Assembly: GCF_024213665.1 (NCBI RefSeq)
Contig: NZ_JANAVP010000011.1
Location: forward strand, 62,001-126,000
Direction of reading: 5' to 3'
Length of the DNA: 64,000 bases
DNA from: Streptomyces sp. A3M-1-3
Lineage (GTDB): Bacteria; Actinomycetota; Actinomycetes; Streptomycetales; Streptomycetaceae
Shown here one piece after another: positions 26,251-33,577 of the stretch (within the stretch, counting starts at the first letter, position 1; every line of letters begins with the position of its first letter). The notes below the pieces were generated by a model. The model had not been told where the DNA came from. It saw only the letters and a program-made list of their open reading frames with translations, and made no database searches. The translations under genes were made by a program, and so were the position numbers.

Positions 26251-26763
26251 CTAATCGTCATCCTTCTCGCTGTCCTTCTCGCCGTCCTTCTCGGCCATCC
26301 GGATGACGCACACGGCGACCGCGAGCAGCAGCGCCGCGTCCGCGTCCTCCCGCACGACGTTCACGGCGTACGTGTCCCGCACCTGGAACCACTTGCGGGA
26401 GATGTGCGCCAGCAGTTCGCCGTCGTACTCGACGGCGAACTCACGATCGAGGATCCGTCCGCTCACATCCAGCTCGGTGCCCTCGACGAGCGCCACGCGG
26501 AAGTGGTTCCGCAACAGGGACAGCCGCTTCCTCCGAATGGTGGCCAGCGGCCGCTCGTCGCGCTCGATGGTCATCGCGTCGCGCAGGCTGAACATCTTCT
26601 TCCGCAGGGTGACCAGCACCTGCCCGGTGGGGTCCTTCAGCTCCAGGGTGTCGCGCAGCCGGAGCGCCTTGCCGTCGACGAGGAAGGCGTGCCGGCCGTG
26701 CTCGTCCTCGATCCAGTAGTCGTCGCCGATGGCGAAGATCTTGTCGCGCACGAGGTATCTCAT
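26251..26763 (-). CDS. LURP-one-related / scramblase-like beta-barrel protein
   Basis: Tubby-like barrel protein of the LOR family, 170 residues. Typical wording includes YLVRDKIFAIGDDYWIED near the start, KMFSLRDAMTIERD, and KWFQVRDTYAVNV near residue 130. The bacterial role is not established; related proteins bind membranes or phospholipids. The end is highly charged (EKDGEKDSEKDDD). It is a single gene facing away from the next module, with a 226-bp divergent region. Confidence 0.85.
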   Translation of the reverse strand: MRYLVRDKIFAIGDDYWIEDEHGRHAFLVDGKALRLRDTLELKDPTGQVLVTLRKKMFSLRDAMTIERDERPLATIRRKRLSLLRNHFRVALVEGTELDVSGRILDREFAVEYDGELLAHISRKWFQVRDTYAVNVVREDADAALLLAVAVCVIRMAEKDGEKDSEKDDD

Positions 26764-26989
26764 GAGTGATCGCTTCCCGGGATGGCCTGCCGGGATGTCT
26801 GTGCATGCGGGTGATGCCTGGAGCCGGATGGCACCGGATCACAGAGAGTCGGCCGCGCAGAGCGTCGCATGTATGCGCGGGAAGTCGTCGCCGTGCGCCC
26901 CCCTGCGGATCGATGCGCTCTTGACGGCTTCCAATGGGACGGCGATGTTCGTGGAACGATGTAGAACCTGCAGCGGGCTGGAGGCAGTC

Positions 26990-27232
26990 ATGGCGCTACG
27001 GTTCATCGCGAGAGACCCGAACATCGACGGGGCGAACTGTCCGACGGTATGGGTGGACGAGGACAAGCAAGAGCTTGTGTTCCAGGGGTGGAAGGCCGAC
27101 GAGGCGACGCGGTGCGACTGCCTGGCAGCGGGTCCCATCCCTGACAGCGAAGACGTGGTGCGGCTCCCCATGCGCATGGTGGCCGCCATCCGGGAGGCAT
27201 GTGATGTGGCAGACCGCCCCGCCGTTCGGTGA
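26990..27232 (+). CDS. Small conserved actinobacterial protein of XRE/DUF6879 module
   Basis: Protein of 80 residues with no recognised domain. It has CPTVWVDEDKQELVFQGWKAD in the middle (first 20 residues of that strand region shown in part: CPTVWVDEDKQELVFQG) and a CDC motif. The start ATG 26990 follows GGAGG by 5 nt. It overlaps the DUF6879 gene by 29 bp, so the two are coupled. Similar small genes commonly sit upstream of DUF6879 and XRE genes in Streptomyces (recollection). TTGACG (26921) and GATGTT (26944), 17 bp apart, are a plausible promoter. Confidence 0.7.
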   Translation: MALRFIARDPNIDGANCPTVWVDEDKQELVFQGWKADEATRCDCLAAGPIPDSEDVVRLPMRMVAAIREACDVADRPAVR

Positions 27233-27728
27233 GTTGATCGCGGGTTGCCGACGGTCGGCCGTCCACCTTGAGATGCGCGACCACTACGACGACCCGGACG
27301 AGGCTCCGCGCGTCGCCGCGTGGAAGGCCGGACACAGGCCCGATCCCGCCAACCGCGAATCATGGTGGCGGCCCTGGCTGGACCTCGTGGCGGAGACGGT
27401 GGCCCGGGGTGTCGAGATTCGCCGTGCACGCATCGTGTCGGAGCCTGTCAGCGACTACACGCCCTACCTCTACGACGGGACGTTCACCAACGTCGTAGCG
27501 GGTGAACAGATCCGCTGGTTGCCCCGACGGCAGGCAGCGGACATCGCGCTGCCCGGCAACGACTTCTGGCTCTTCGACGACCGCTTGGTCAGGTTCGGCT
27601 ACTTCTCCGGGGAAGGGCTGTACCTGGGCGACGATGTGACCGACGAACCGGCCGTGGCCAAGCTCTGTGCCGACGCCTTCGAGGCCGTCTGGATGAGGGT
27701 CGTTCCGCACGAGGACTACCGGATCTGA
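27204..27728 (+). CDS. DUF6879 family protein
   Basis: 174 residues, recognised by the family layout: FGELIAGCRRSAVHLEMRD at the start, WLDLVAETVARGVEIRRARI in the middle and ANDFWLFDD-like NDFWLFDDRLVRFGYF near the end. The biochemical role is unknown. These proteins accompany DUF5753-type XRE regulators, and several such loci affect Streptomyces development. ATG at 27204 has GGGAGG 6 nt upstream. It ends 16 bp before the XRE gene, so they form one transcript. Confidence 0.75.
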   Translation: MWQTAPPFGELIAGCRRSAVHLEMRDHYDDPDEAPRVAAWKAGHRPDPANRESWWRPWLDLVAETVARGVEIRRARIVSEPVSDYTPYLYDGTFTNVVAGEQIRWLPRRQAADIALPGNDFWLFDDRLVRFGYFSGEGLYLGDDVTDEPAVAKLCADAFEAVWMRVVPHEDYRI

Positions 27729-27744
27729 CGGATACGACCGACCC

Positions 27745-28593
27745 ATGCCCACCTCTCCGTCGTCCAGCGCTCAGGCCGCTCGTAGGGCCGTTGCCGATCG
27801 ACTCCGCGAGATCCGCCAGGACGCCGGGCTGAGTGCCAAGGAAGTCGCCGACCATACCGGTTGGTACAAGTCCAAAGTCTCTCGGCTTGAGAACGCTGTG
27901 ACACCGCCCTCGGACGACGACATCAGGGCGTGGTGCCGGGCGTGCGGGGCGGACGGGTTGGCCGCTGATCTTGTGGCGGCCTCCCGTACCGCAGACGGCA
28001 TGTACATCGAATGGCGACGCCTCCAGCGCACTGGTCTGCGCCGACTCCAGGAGTCGTACGTCCCGCTGTTCCAACGCACCCGCGTGTTCCGCATCTACTG
28101 TTCCAACGTCGTCCCCGGACTCCTTCAGACCGACGGCTACGCCCGGGCGCTTCTCGGCTCCATTGCCGCCTTCCGTGAGGCGCCCGACGATGTGAGCGAT
28201 GCCGTGGCCGCCCGGCTGGAACGGTCACGTGTGATCCACGAGGGGAATCACCGCTTCGCGCTCTTGGTCGAGGAAGCCGCGCTGCGCCACCGGGTTGGCG
28301 ACGCTGCCACGATGGCCGGACAGCTGGGCCATCTGCTGTCGGTCATGTCGCTGCCGGCGGTGTCCCTGGGCGTGATCCCGTTCACCGCCGAACGTCGCAT
28401 GTGGATGATCGAGACGTTCAGCGTGTACGACGAGGAACAAGCCCAGGTCGAGTTGCTGACGGCACAGGTGAACGTGACCGCGCCCTCCGAAGTACACCAG
28501 TACCTCAAGGCGTTCCGGGAGTTCTCCAAGCTGGCTGTCTACGGCGCCGAAGCGCGCGCCCTGATCACGGCTGCGATCGACGCGCTGGACTGA
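27745..28593 (+). CDS. XRE family regulator with DUF5753 domain
   Basis: DNA-binding regulator of the WhiJ/AbaA-type superfamily, often described as the Scr1-like antitoxin family. The HTH occupies residues 12-67 (LREIRQDAGLSAKEVADHTG, KSKVSRLENA). The DUF5753 domain spans about 90-275 (YCSNVVPGLLQTDGYARALL, FTAERRMWMIETFSVYDEEQ). A DUF397 partner, common beside such genes, is not seen here. It is third in the 26990-28593 operon and is followed by two small genes. Regulation of those or of distant genes is inference. Confidence 0.88.
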   Translation: MPTSPSSSAQAARRAVADRLREIRQDAGLSAKEVADHTGWYKSKVSRLENAVTPPSDDDIRAWCRACGADGLAADLVAASRTADGMYIEWRRLQRTGLRRLQESYVPLFQRTRVFRIYCSNVVPGLLQTDGYARALLGSIAAFREAPDDVSDAVAARLERSRVIHEGNHRFALLVEEAALRHRVGDAATMAGQLGHLLSVMSLPAVSLGVIPFTAERRMWMIETFSVYDEEQAQVELLTAQVNVTAPSEVHQYLKAFREFSKLAVYGAEARALITAAIDALD

Positions 28594-28601
28594 CCGGCCT
28601 G

Positions 28602-28618
28602 GAACTCCATAGAACTCC
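28602..28618. promoter_or_regulatory. Direct repeat GAACTCC upstream of small genes
   Basis: GAACTCC occurs at 28602-28608 and 28612-28618, a 10-bp step, just after the XRE stop and 39 bp before the next start. TAACGT near 28645 could be a -10. Candidate site for the XRE protein. Confidence 0.35.
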
Positions 28619-28656
28619 CTCGCCTCCAACTGTCCTCTGTTTCTAACGTCGGTGGC

Positions 28657-28995
28657 ATGGACGCAAACGGATCAGAGGCACGTCTGTTGCCGTGGGCCAC
28701 GCCGGACGGAAAGCCGTGTTACCTCAGCAGCGAGGGTGGGTTCCTGTCCCGAATGGCGGACGACATGGAGGCCGAACAGCTCGACAGAGCGGCGGATCTC
28801 CTCGATGACACCCGGAAGGCTCTCAACGATCCGCTTTCGCCCCATGCGGAGCTGAGGCACGCGGGGCTGATGCTTGCTGAGAGCCTGGCGGACGTGCTCC
28901 GGGTAGCCGAGTCTCGGGGCCGACGAATTCCCGAACCCGACAACGAAGGCGGCACTGGCGAAGGGCCGAAGCTCCCGGCCGGAGCGTTCGGATGA
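28657..28995 (+). CDS. Small hypothetical protein of the XRE module
   Basis: 112 residues, acidic, mostly helical: MADDMEAEQLDRAADLLDD and ELRHAGLMLAESLADVLRVA would form amphipathic helices. No known domain. The start has only a weak ribosome site (GTCGGTGGC), so it may be leaderless. It overlaps the next gene by 4 bp (ATGA). Codon use is that of the genome. Function unknown. Confidence 0.65.
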   Translation: MDANGSEARLLPWATPDGKPCYLSSEGGFLSRMADDMEAEQLDRAADLLDDTRKALNDPLSPHAELRHAGLMLAESLADVLRVAESRGRRIPEPDNEGGTGEGPKLPAGAFG

Positions 28996-29198
28996 TCACC
29001 CGGGCGGACATCGGTCACCGCGTGGAAGACGCAGCGGGGCGCGTCGGCATCCTGCGGGATGTGATGGGGGACTACGAGGATCCCGCTACGGCCCCTGGTG
29101 AGCGTCGTAAGCGGGCCGTGGCATTCCTCTGGCCTGAGGGCGGAGGCAGGGAGTGGCTCGTCCCGCCGGAGGACGTCACTCGCGTCGTACGGCGGTGA
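28992..29198 (+). CDS. Small hypothetical protein (68 aa)
   Basis: A 68-residue protein, MITRADIGHRVEDAAGRVG at the start and VAFLWPEGGGREWLVPPEDV near the end. The pattern suggests a small beta-barrel like those of short regulatory proteins. No family is recognised with confidence. Coupled to the preceding small gene by ATGA. Confidence 0.6.
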   Translation: MITRADIGHRVEDAAGRVGILRDVMGDYEDPATAPGERRKRAVAFLWPEGGGREWLVPPEDVTRVVRR

Positions 29199-29232
29199 TC
29201 GCGCGTTCATCCTCGGATGGCACCCTTGAATC

Positions 29233-31035
29233 ATGAACGATGCCGCCTCAGCGCCCACCCCCGCCCCCCGCCGTGCCCGTGTCCGTGCCCCCGAGCTGAT
29301 CGGCAAGGGTGGCTGGCTGAACACGGGTGGGAAAGATCTGAGCCTCGCTGAGCTGCGAGGACGTGTCGTCATTCTCGATTTTTGGACGTTTTGCTGTGTG
29401 AACTGCCTGCATGTCCTCGATGAGCTGCGGGAGCTGGAGGAGAAGCACCGCGACACCGTGGTGATCATCGGCGTCCACTCGCCCAAGTTCGTGCACGAGG
29501 CCGAGCATCAGGCCGTTGTCGACGCCGCCGAGCGGTACGGCGTCCACCATCCGGTGCTCGACGACCCCGAGCTCGCGACCTGGAAGCAGTACGCCGTCCG
29601 GGCCTGGCCCACGCTCGTCGTCATCGACCCCGAGGGGTACATCGTCGCGCAGCACGCCGGTGAGGGGCATGCTCACGCCATCGCCAAGCTGGTGGAGGAG
29701 CTGGAGGCCGAGCACGAGGCCAAGGGGACGCTGCGGCGCGGGGACGGGCCGTATGTCGCGCCCGAGCCGGTGGCCACCGATCTGCGCTTCCCCGGCAAGG
29801 CGGTGCTGCTCCCTGGCGGGAACCTGCTCGTCTCCGACTCGACCCGGCACCAGCTCGTCGAGCTGGAGCCGGACGGCGAGACCGTCGTACGGCGCATCGG
29901 CGGCAGCGGGACCTTCAACGAGCCGCAGGGCCTGGCGCTGCTGCCGAGTGGCAAGGTCGTGGTCGCCGATACTGTCAACCACTCCATCCGTACCTACGAC
30001 CCGACGACCGGGGAGATCGAGACCGTCGCCGGTACGGGCAAGCAGTGGTGGCAGGGATCGCCGACGAGTGGTCCGGCGCGCGAGGTGGATCTGTCCTCGC
30101 CGTGGGACGTGGCCTGGTTCGCGGGCAAGGTGTGGATCGCGATGGCGGGTGTCCACCAGCTGTGGACGTACGACCCGGCCACCGACACCGTCGAGGTCGC
30201 CGCCGGGACCACCAACGAGGGACTGGTCGACGGGCCCGCGGCCGAGGCGTGGTTCGCGCAGCCGTCGGGGCTCGCCGCCACCGAGGACCGGCTGTGGATC
30301 GCCGACTCCGAGACGTCCGCCCTGCGCTGGATCGACCGCGAAGGTGTGGTGCACACCGCCGTGGGCACCGGGCTCTTCGACTTCGGCCACCGCGACGGCG
30401 AGGCCGCGCAGGCGCTGCTCCAGCACCCGCTGGGCGTGACCGCGTTGCCCGACGGCTCGGTCGCCGTCTGCGATACGTACAACCATGCGCTCAGGCGCTT
30501 CGATCCGGCGACAGGACAAGTCACCACGCTCGCCACCGATCTGCGCGAGCCGAGCGACGCCGTGCTCGTCGGGGACGACATCGTCGTCGTGGAGTCGGCG
30601 CGGCACCGGCTGACCCGGCTGCGGCTGCCCGAGGAGGCCGTGCGGGTGGACTCCGTCGCCCACCGCACGCAGCGCGCCGCGACCGAAGTCTCGGCGGGGA
30701 AGCTGCGGTTGGACGTGGTCTTCCAGGCGCCCAGCGGGCAGAAGCTCGACACCCGGTACGGGCCTTCGACCCGGCTGCTGGTGAGCTCGACCCCACCGGA
30801 GCTGCTCGCCGATGGGGCGGGCGCGGGCACGGATCTGAGCCGGGAGCTGGTCCTCGCGGACGGGGTCACCGAGGGCGTGCTGCACGTCTCGGCGATGGCC
30901 GCGTCCTGCGACGACGACCCTACGAACGAGTACCCCGCCTGCCATGTGCACCAGCAGGACTGGGGCGTCCCGGTTGTCGTGACGGCGGACGGGACGCCCC
31001 GGCTGCCGCTGGTGCTGGCGGGGATGGATCATTGA
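29233..31035 (+). CDS. Thioredoxin-like / NHL repeat protein (NHLRC2-like)
   Basis: Two-part protein of 600 residues. The N-terminal thioredoxin fold (about residues 20-160) carries FWTFCCVNCLHVLDELREL, where CVNC is the CxxC redox site. An NHL-type beta-propeller follows (repeats with NEPQGLALLPSGKVVVAD, HPLGVTALPDGSVAVCD), then a beta domain. No export signal is seen, so it is probably cytoplasmic. It resembles NHLRC2 of animals; the bacterial role is unknown. Its stop codon coincides with the end of an IS200/IS605-type remnant, so the last residues may have been changed by insertion. Confidence 0.88.
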   Translation: MNDAASAPTPAPRRARVRAPELIGKGGWLNTGGKDLSLAELRGRVVILDFWTFCCVNCLHVLDELRELEEKHRDTVVIIGVHSPKFVHEAEHQAVVDAAERYGVHHPVLDDPELATWKQYAVRAWPTLVVIDPEGYIVAQHAGEGHAHAIAKLVEELEAEHEAKGTLRRGDGPYVAPEPVATDLRFPGKAVLLPGGNLLVSDSTRHQLVELEPDGETVVRRIGGSGTFNEPQGLALLPSGKVVVADTVNHSIRTYDPTTGEIETVAGTGKQWWQGSPTSGPAREVDLSSPWDVAWFAGKVWIAMAGVHQLWTYDPATDTVEVAAGTTNEGLVDGPAAEAWFAQPSGLAATEDRLWIADSETSALRWIDREGVVHTAVGTGLFDFGHRDGEAAQALLQHPLGVTALPDGSVAVCDTYNHALRRFDPATGQVTTLATDLREPSDAVLVGDDIVVVESARHRLTRLRLPEEAVRVDSVAHRTQRAATEVSAGKLRLDVVFQAPSGQKLDTRYGPSTRLLVSSTPPELLADGAGAGTDLSRELVLADGVTEGVLHVSAMAASCDDDPTNEYPACHVHQQDWGVPVVVTADGTPRLPLVLAGMDH

Positions 31036-31408
31036 CATCCTCGCCCCCATAAACGGGGCGATTCCCTCCCTGGCGTCCGCGTGTAGGGGCGCCTTGAGTA
31101 GGGTTCCTGGTTCCTCCCCACCACCGGTAGGGGTTGCGCACTGTGCCGGGACGATTCCTGGTCTTACCTGTGCTCCGCAGGCGTTTACTCACGCCGTTAC
31201 CGGCGTGAGGCCCCATGCCCTGGGGTGGGTGTTACGTGCCAGGCTGTGTCTGTCCTGGCGATTCGGGGCTTCCGGCGCCTGCGCTGTCCCTTCGCCCCGC
31301 ACGACAGCTGACGTTACTGCAAATGCGCAGTGTGCTCCGGCGGTGCCGGTCACTCGTAGTACCCCCGACCGGAACAGCCATGCTTCGCGGCGCAGTTCGC
31401 GGCGGAGT
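31033..31408 (-). mobile_element. Remnant of an IS200/IS605-type element (TnpB 3' tail / omega-RNA-like right end)
   Basis: The leftward strand ends GAATCGCCCCGTTTATGGGGGCGAGGATGTCA. In that text CGCCCC..GGGGCG is a short hairpin followed by GAGGATGTCA, the wording known to me from right ends of TnpB-carrying IS605-family elements. Upstream on the same strand is an open frame of about 70 codons without TnpB catalytic motifs (ends at 31189) and several GC-rich hairpins (e.g. CACGCCGTTACCGGCGTG, 31190-31207). No TnpA or complete TnpB remains. It may be an orphan guide-RNA-like locus or simple debris. Confidence 0.5.
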
Positions 31409-32701
31409 TCAGCCTTCCAGGAAGGCCACCAGCGCGTTCGCCAGCAGGTACGGGTCGTCGGCGCCGCACAGTTCGCGCGCACTGTGCATGGAGAGGATCG
31501 CGACGCCGATGTCCACCGTCGCGATTCCGTGCCGGGCTGCGGTGATCGGGCCGATCGTCGTGCCGCACGGCATGGCGTTGTTCGAGACGAAGTTCTGCCA
31601 GGGCACGCCGGCCTTCTCGCAGGCCGCAGCGAACACGGCCCGGCCGCTGCCGTCCGTCGCGTACCGCTGGTTCACGTTGACCTTGAGGATCGGACCGTCG
31701 TTGGCGCGCGGCTGGTGCGTCGGGTCGTGCCGCTCGGCGTAGTTGGGGTGGACGGCGTGTCCGGTGTCGGACGACAGACAGATGGTGCCGGCGAAGGCGC
31801 GGGCCCGGTCCTCGTACGTCCCGCCGCGGGCGAACACCGAGCGCTCCAGGACATTGCCCAGGAGCGGGCCGTCGGCGCCCGTGTCGGACTGCGAGCCGTT
31901 CTCCTCGTGGTCGAAGGCGGCGAGGACCGGGATGTACGGCAGGCTCTCGGACGCCGACACCGCTGTCAGCGCGGCCGTACCGGCGTGCACCGAGATGAGG
32001 TTGTCCATGCGCGGGCCGGCCACCAGCTCGTGGTCCCGGCCGAGGTACGACGGTGGCTCGATGCTGTGCACCATCAGGTCCCAGCCCGTGACCTCCCCCG
32101 CCGCGAGCCCTTCCTCCTCCTCCAGGAAGCGGATGAGGTCGCCTTCCTGGACGTCGCCGAGGCCCCAGATCGGCTGCATGTGCCGCTGCTTGTCGAGCTT
32201 GAGGCCGTCCGTGTTGACCGCGCGGTCGAGGTGGACGGCGAGCTGCGGCACCCGCAGCAGCGCCCGGTCGACGTTCACCAGCCGGTGGCTGCCGTCGCGC
32301 AGGGTCAGCCGCCCGGCGAGTCCGAGATCGCGGTCGAGCCAGGTGTTGAGGAGCGTCCCGCCGTAGATCTCGACGGCGATCTGCCGCCAGCCCTGCGAGC
32401 CGGTGTCGGGCAGCGGCTTCACCCGCAGGTTCGGGGAGTCTGTGTGCGCGCCGACGATCCGGAACGGGGTGTGCGCCTCGGCACCCTCCGGTACGTACCA
32501 CGCGATGATCGCCCCGCCGCGCAGTACGAACTTGCCGCCTGCCGTGCCCTCCCACGTGTCCGTCTCCGCCAGCTGCCGGAACCCGGCCTTCTCCAGGCGC
32601 TCGGCCGCGTTGGCCACCGCGTGGTACGGCGATGGGCTCGCCGTCAGGAAGGTCATCAGGTCGTCGGTGTGGCCGCGGTCGAAGCGGGCGGGAGAGCTCA
32701 T
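31409..32701 (-). CDS. M18 family aminopeptidase
   Basis: Zinc aminopeptidase of the aspartyl-aminopeptidase type, 430 residues, cytoplasmic. Metal and catalytic segments are visible: VGAHTDSPNLRVKP (His and Asp ligands, near residue 85), AAFDHEENGSQSDTGADGP (Glu-Glu), LSSDTGHAVHPNYAERHDP (Asp) and HGIATVDIGVAILSMHSARE (final His). It removes N-terminal acidic residues in relatives. ATG at 32701 follows AAGGTG by 6 nt. Its 3' end touches the IS-type remnant. Confidence 0.92.
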   Translation of the reverse strand: MSSPARFDRGHTDDLMTFLTASPSPYHAVANAAERLEKAGFRQLAETDTWEGTAGGKFVLRGGAIIAWYVPEGAEAHTPFRIVGAHTDSPNLRVKPLPDTGSQGWRQIAVEIYGGTLLNTWLDRDLGLAGRLTLRDGSHRLVNVDRALLRVPQLAVHLDRAVNTDGLKLDKQRHMQPIWGLGDVQEGDLIRFLEEEEGLAAGEVTGWDLMVHSIEPPSYLGRDHELVAGPRMDNLISVHAGTAALTAVSASESLPYIPVLAAFDHEENGSQSDTGADGPLLGNVLERSVFARGGTYEDRARAFAGTICLSSDTGHAVHPNYAERHDPTHQPRANDGPILKVNVNQRYATDGSGRAVFAAACEKAGVPWQNFVSNNAMPCGTTIGPITAARHGIATVDIGVAILSMHSARELCGADDPYLLANALVAFLEG

Positions 32702-32742
32702 GTGGTTCACCTTAACGACGGTCGTGTTCGTCTTGCCGGGTA

Positions 32743-33453
32743 CTAATGGCCACCCGGTCGGTCGAAGCGGCGGTGCAGGTTTCGCCGCTCCCCGCGGCGG
32801 ATGCGTGGCAGCATCTCCGGGGTCTGCGGAGACCGCTGCTCGCGCCGTTTCCGCCCGGCGCAGAACATACAGCCCTCGCCGGGTGGGGCGTCCGGGTCGA
32901 TGGGTGCACCGGGGTGCTCCGCACAGCCCGAGGCGTTGCGCGGCCGGGACAGCTCGCGGGCCACGATGAAGGCGCGGTGCAGGGAATCTGCCAGCTCCAC
33001 GAACTCCTCGGCGGGGGAGGAGATCCCCACCCCGAAGGCCCGGTCGTTGACGTGCTGAACATGCCGCTTGAGCACGTCCAGCGTGTACGGGGGATCGGGC
33101 ACCGGATAGCCGAGGCGCCGCTGCGCCCCGGTGGCCGGCACGCTCCGGTCGCCGCGCCGCCGGCGGTCGTTGCACAGCAGGCAGCGGCCCCAGCCCTGCG
33201 GGGCCTCCGGGTCGAGCGCGCCGTTGGGATGGATCTCACAGCCGGTGTAGCTCTTCACCGGTGCCAGCCCGGCCGCCGACTGGAACGCGCTGTGCAGGGC
33301 GTCGGCGACCGCGTCGTACTCCATCGGGTGCGCGCCGTCGTACAGCTCGCGGATCTGGTCGCTGACCGAGCCGAGCTTCCCGCGCAGCTCGCTGAGCTGG
33401 TACGGGCGGCCGGCCGGGACGGAGTAGCCCCTGCTGTGGTCCTGGGAACTCAT
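32743..33453 (-). CDS. Hypothetical protein with two CxxH...CxxC units
   Basis: 236 residues without a named family. Two halves share the same pattern: CEIHPNGALDPEAPQG with CLLCNDRRRRG (about residues 70-100), and CAEHPGAPIDPDAPPG with CMFCAGRKRRE (about 170-205). Each is preceded by a helical segment (MEYDAVADALHSAF and FVELADSLHRAF) and followed by basic residues. This looks like an internal duplication, each unit possibly holding one zinc. The basic stretches suggest nucleic-acid contact, which is inference. ATG at 33453 is chosen for GAGG about 10 nt upstream. Five 8-bp repeats lie just upstream. Confidence 0.7.
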   Translation of the reverse strand: MSSQDHSRGYSVPAGRPYQLSELRGKLGSVSDQIRELYDGAHPMEYDAVADALHSAFQSAAGLAPVKSYTGCEIHPNGALDPEAPQGWGRCLLCNDRRRRGDRSVPATGAQRRLGYPVPDPPYTLDVLKRHVQHVNDRAFGVGISSPAEEFVELADSLHRAFIVARELSRPRNASGCAEHPGAPIDPDAPPGEGCMFCAGRKRREQRSPQTPEMLPRIRRGERRNLHRRFDRPGGH

Positions 33454-33480
33454 GCCTACGAGCCTCGCAGATCGCACTGA

Positions 33481-33520
33481 CAAACAGGCAAACAGGCAAA
33501 CAGGCAAACAGGCGAACAGG
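33481..33520. repeat. Tandem 8-bp repeat CAAACAGG x5
   Basis: Four perfect copies and one with a single change (CGAACAGG) start 28 bp upstream of the 32743-33453 gene start. They lie between it and the terminator of the acyl-CoA dehydrogenase gene. Copy number may vary by slippage. Confidence 0.85.
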
Positions 33521-33521
33521 C

Positions 33522-33563
33522 AACGGGCCGGGTCCCCCCGGTGAAGGGGAGTCCCGGCCCGTT
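33522..33563 (-). terminator. Hairpin after acyl-CoA dehydrogenase gene
   Basis: AACGGGCCGGG (33522-33532) pairs with CCCGGCCCGTT (33553-33563), with extra C/G pairs inside the loop, 15 bp past the stop. Confidence 0.8.
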
Positions 33564-33577
33564 GGCAGGCAGCTGAG

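Noticed and set aside
31215..31742. Rightward small frame in the IS-type remnant
   Set aside because: No ribosome site and it runs antisense into the aminopeptidase gene; no domain.
33481..33520. Possible CRISPR array
   Set aside because: Units are 8 bp and directly adjacent with no spacers; it is a simple tandem repeat.
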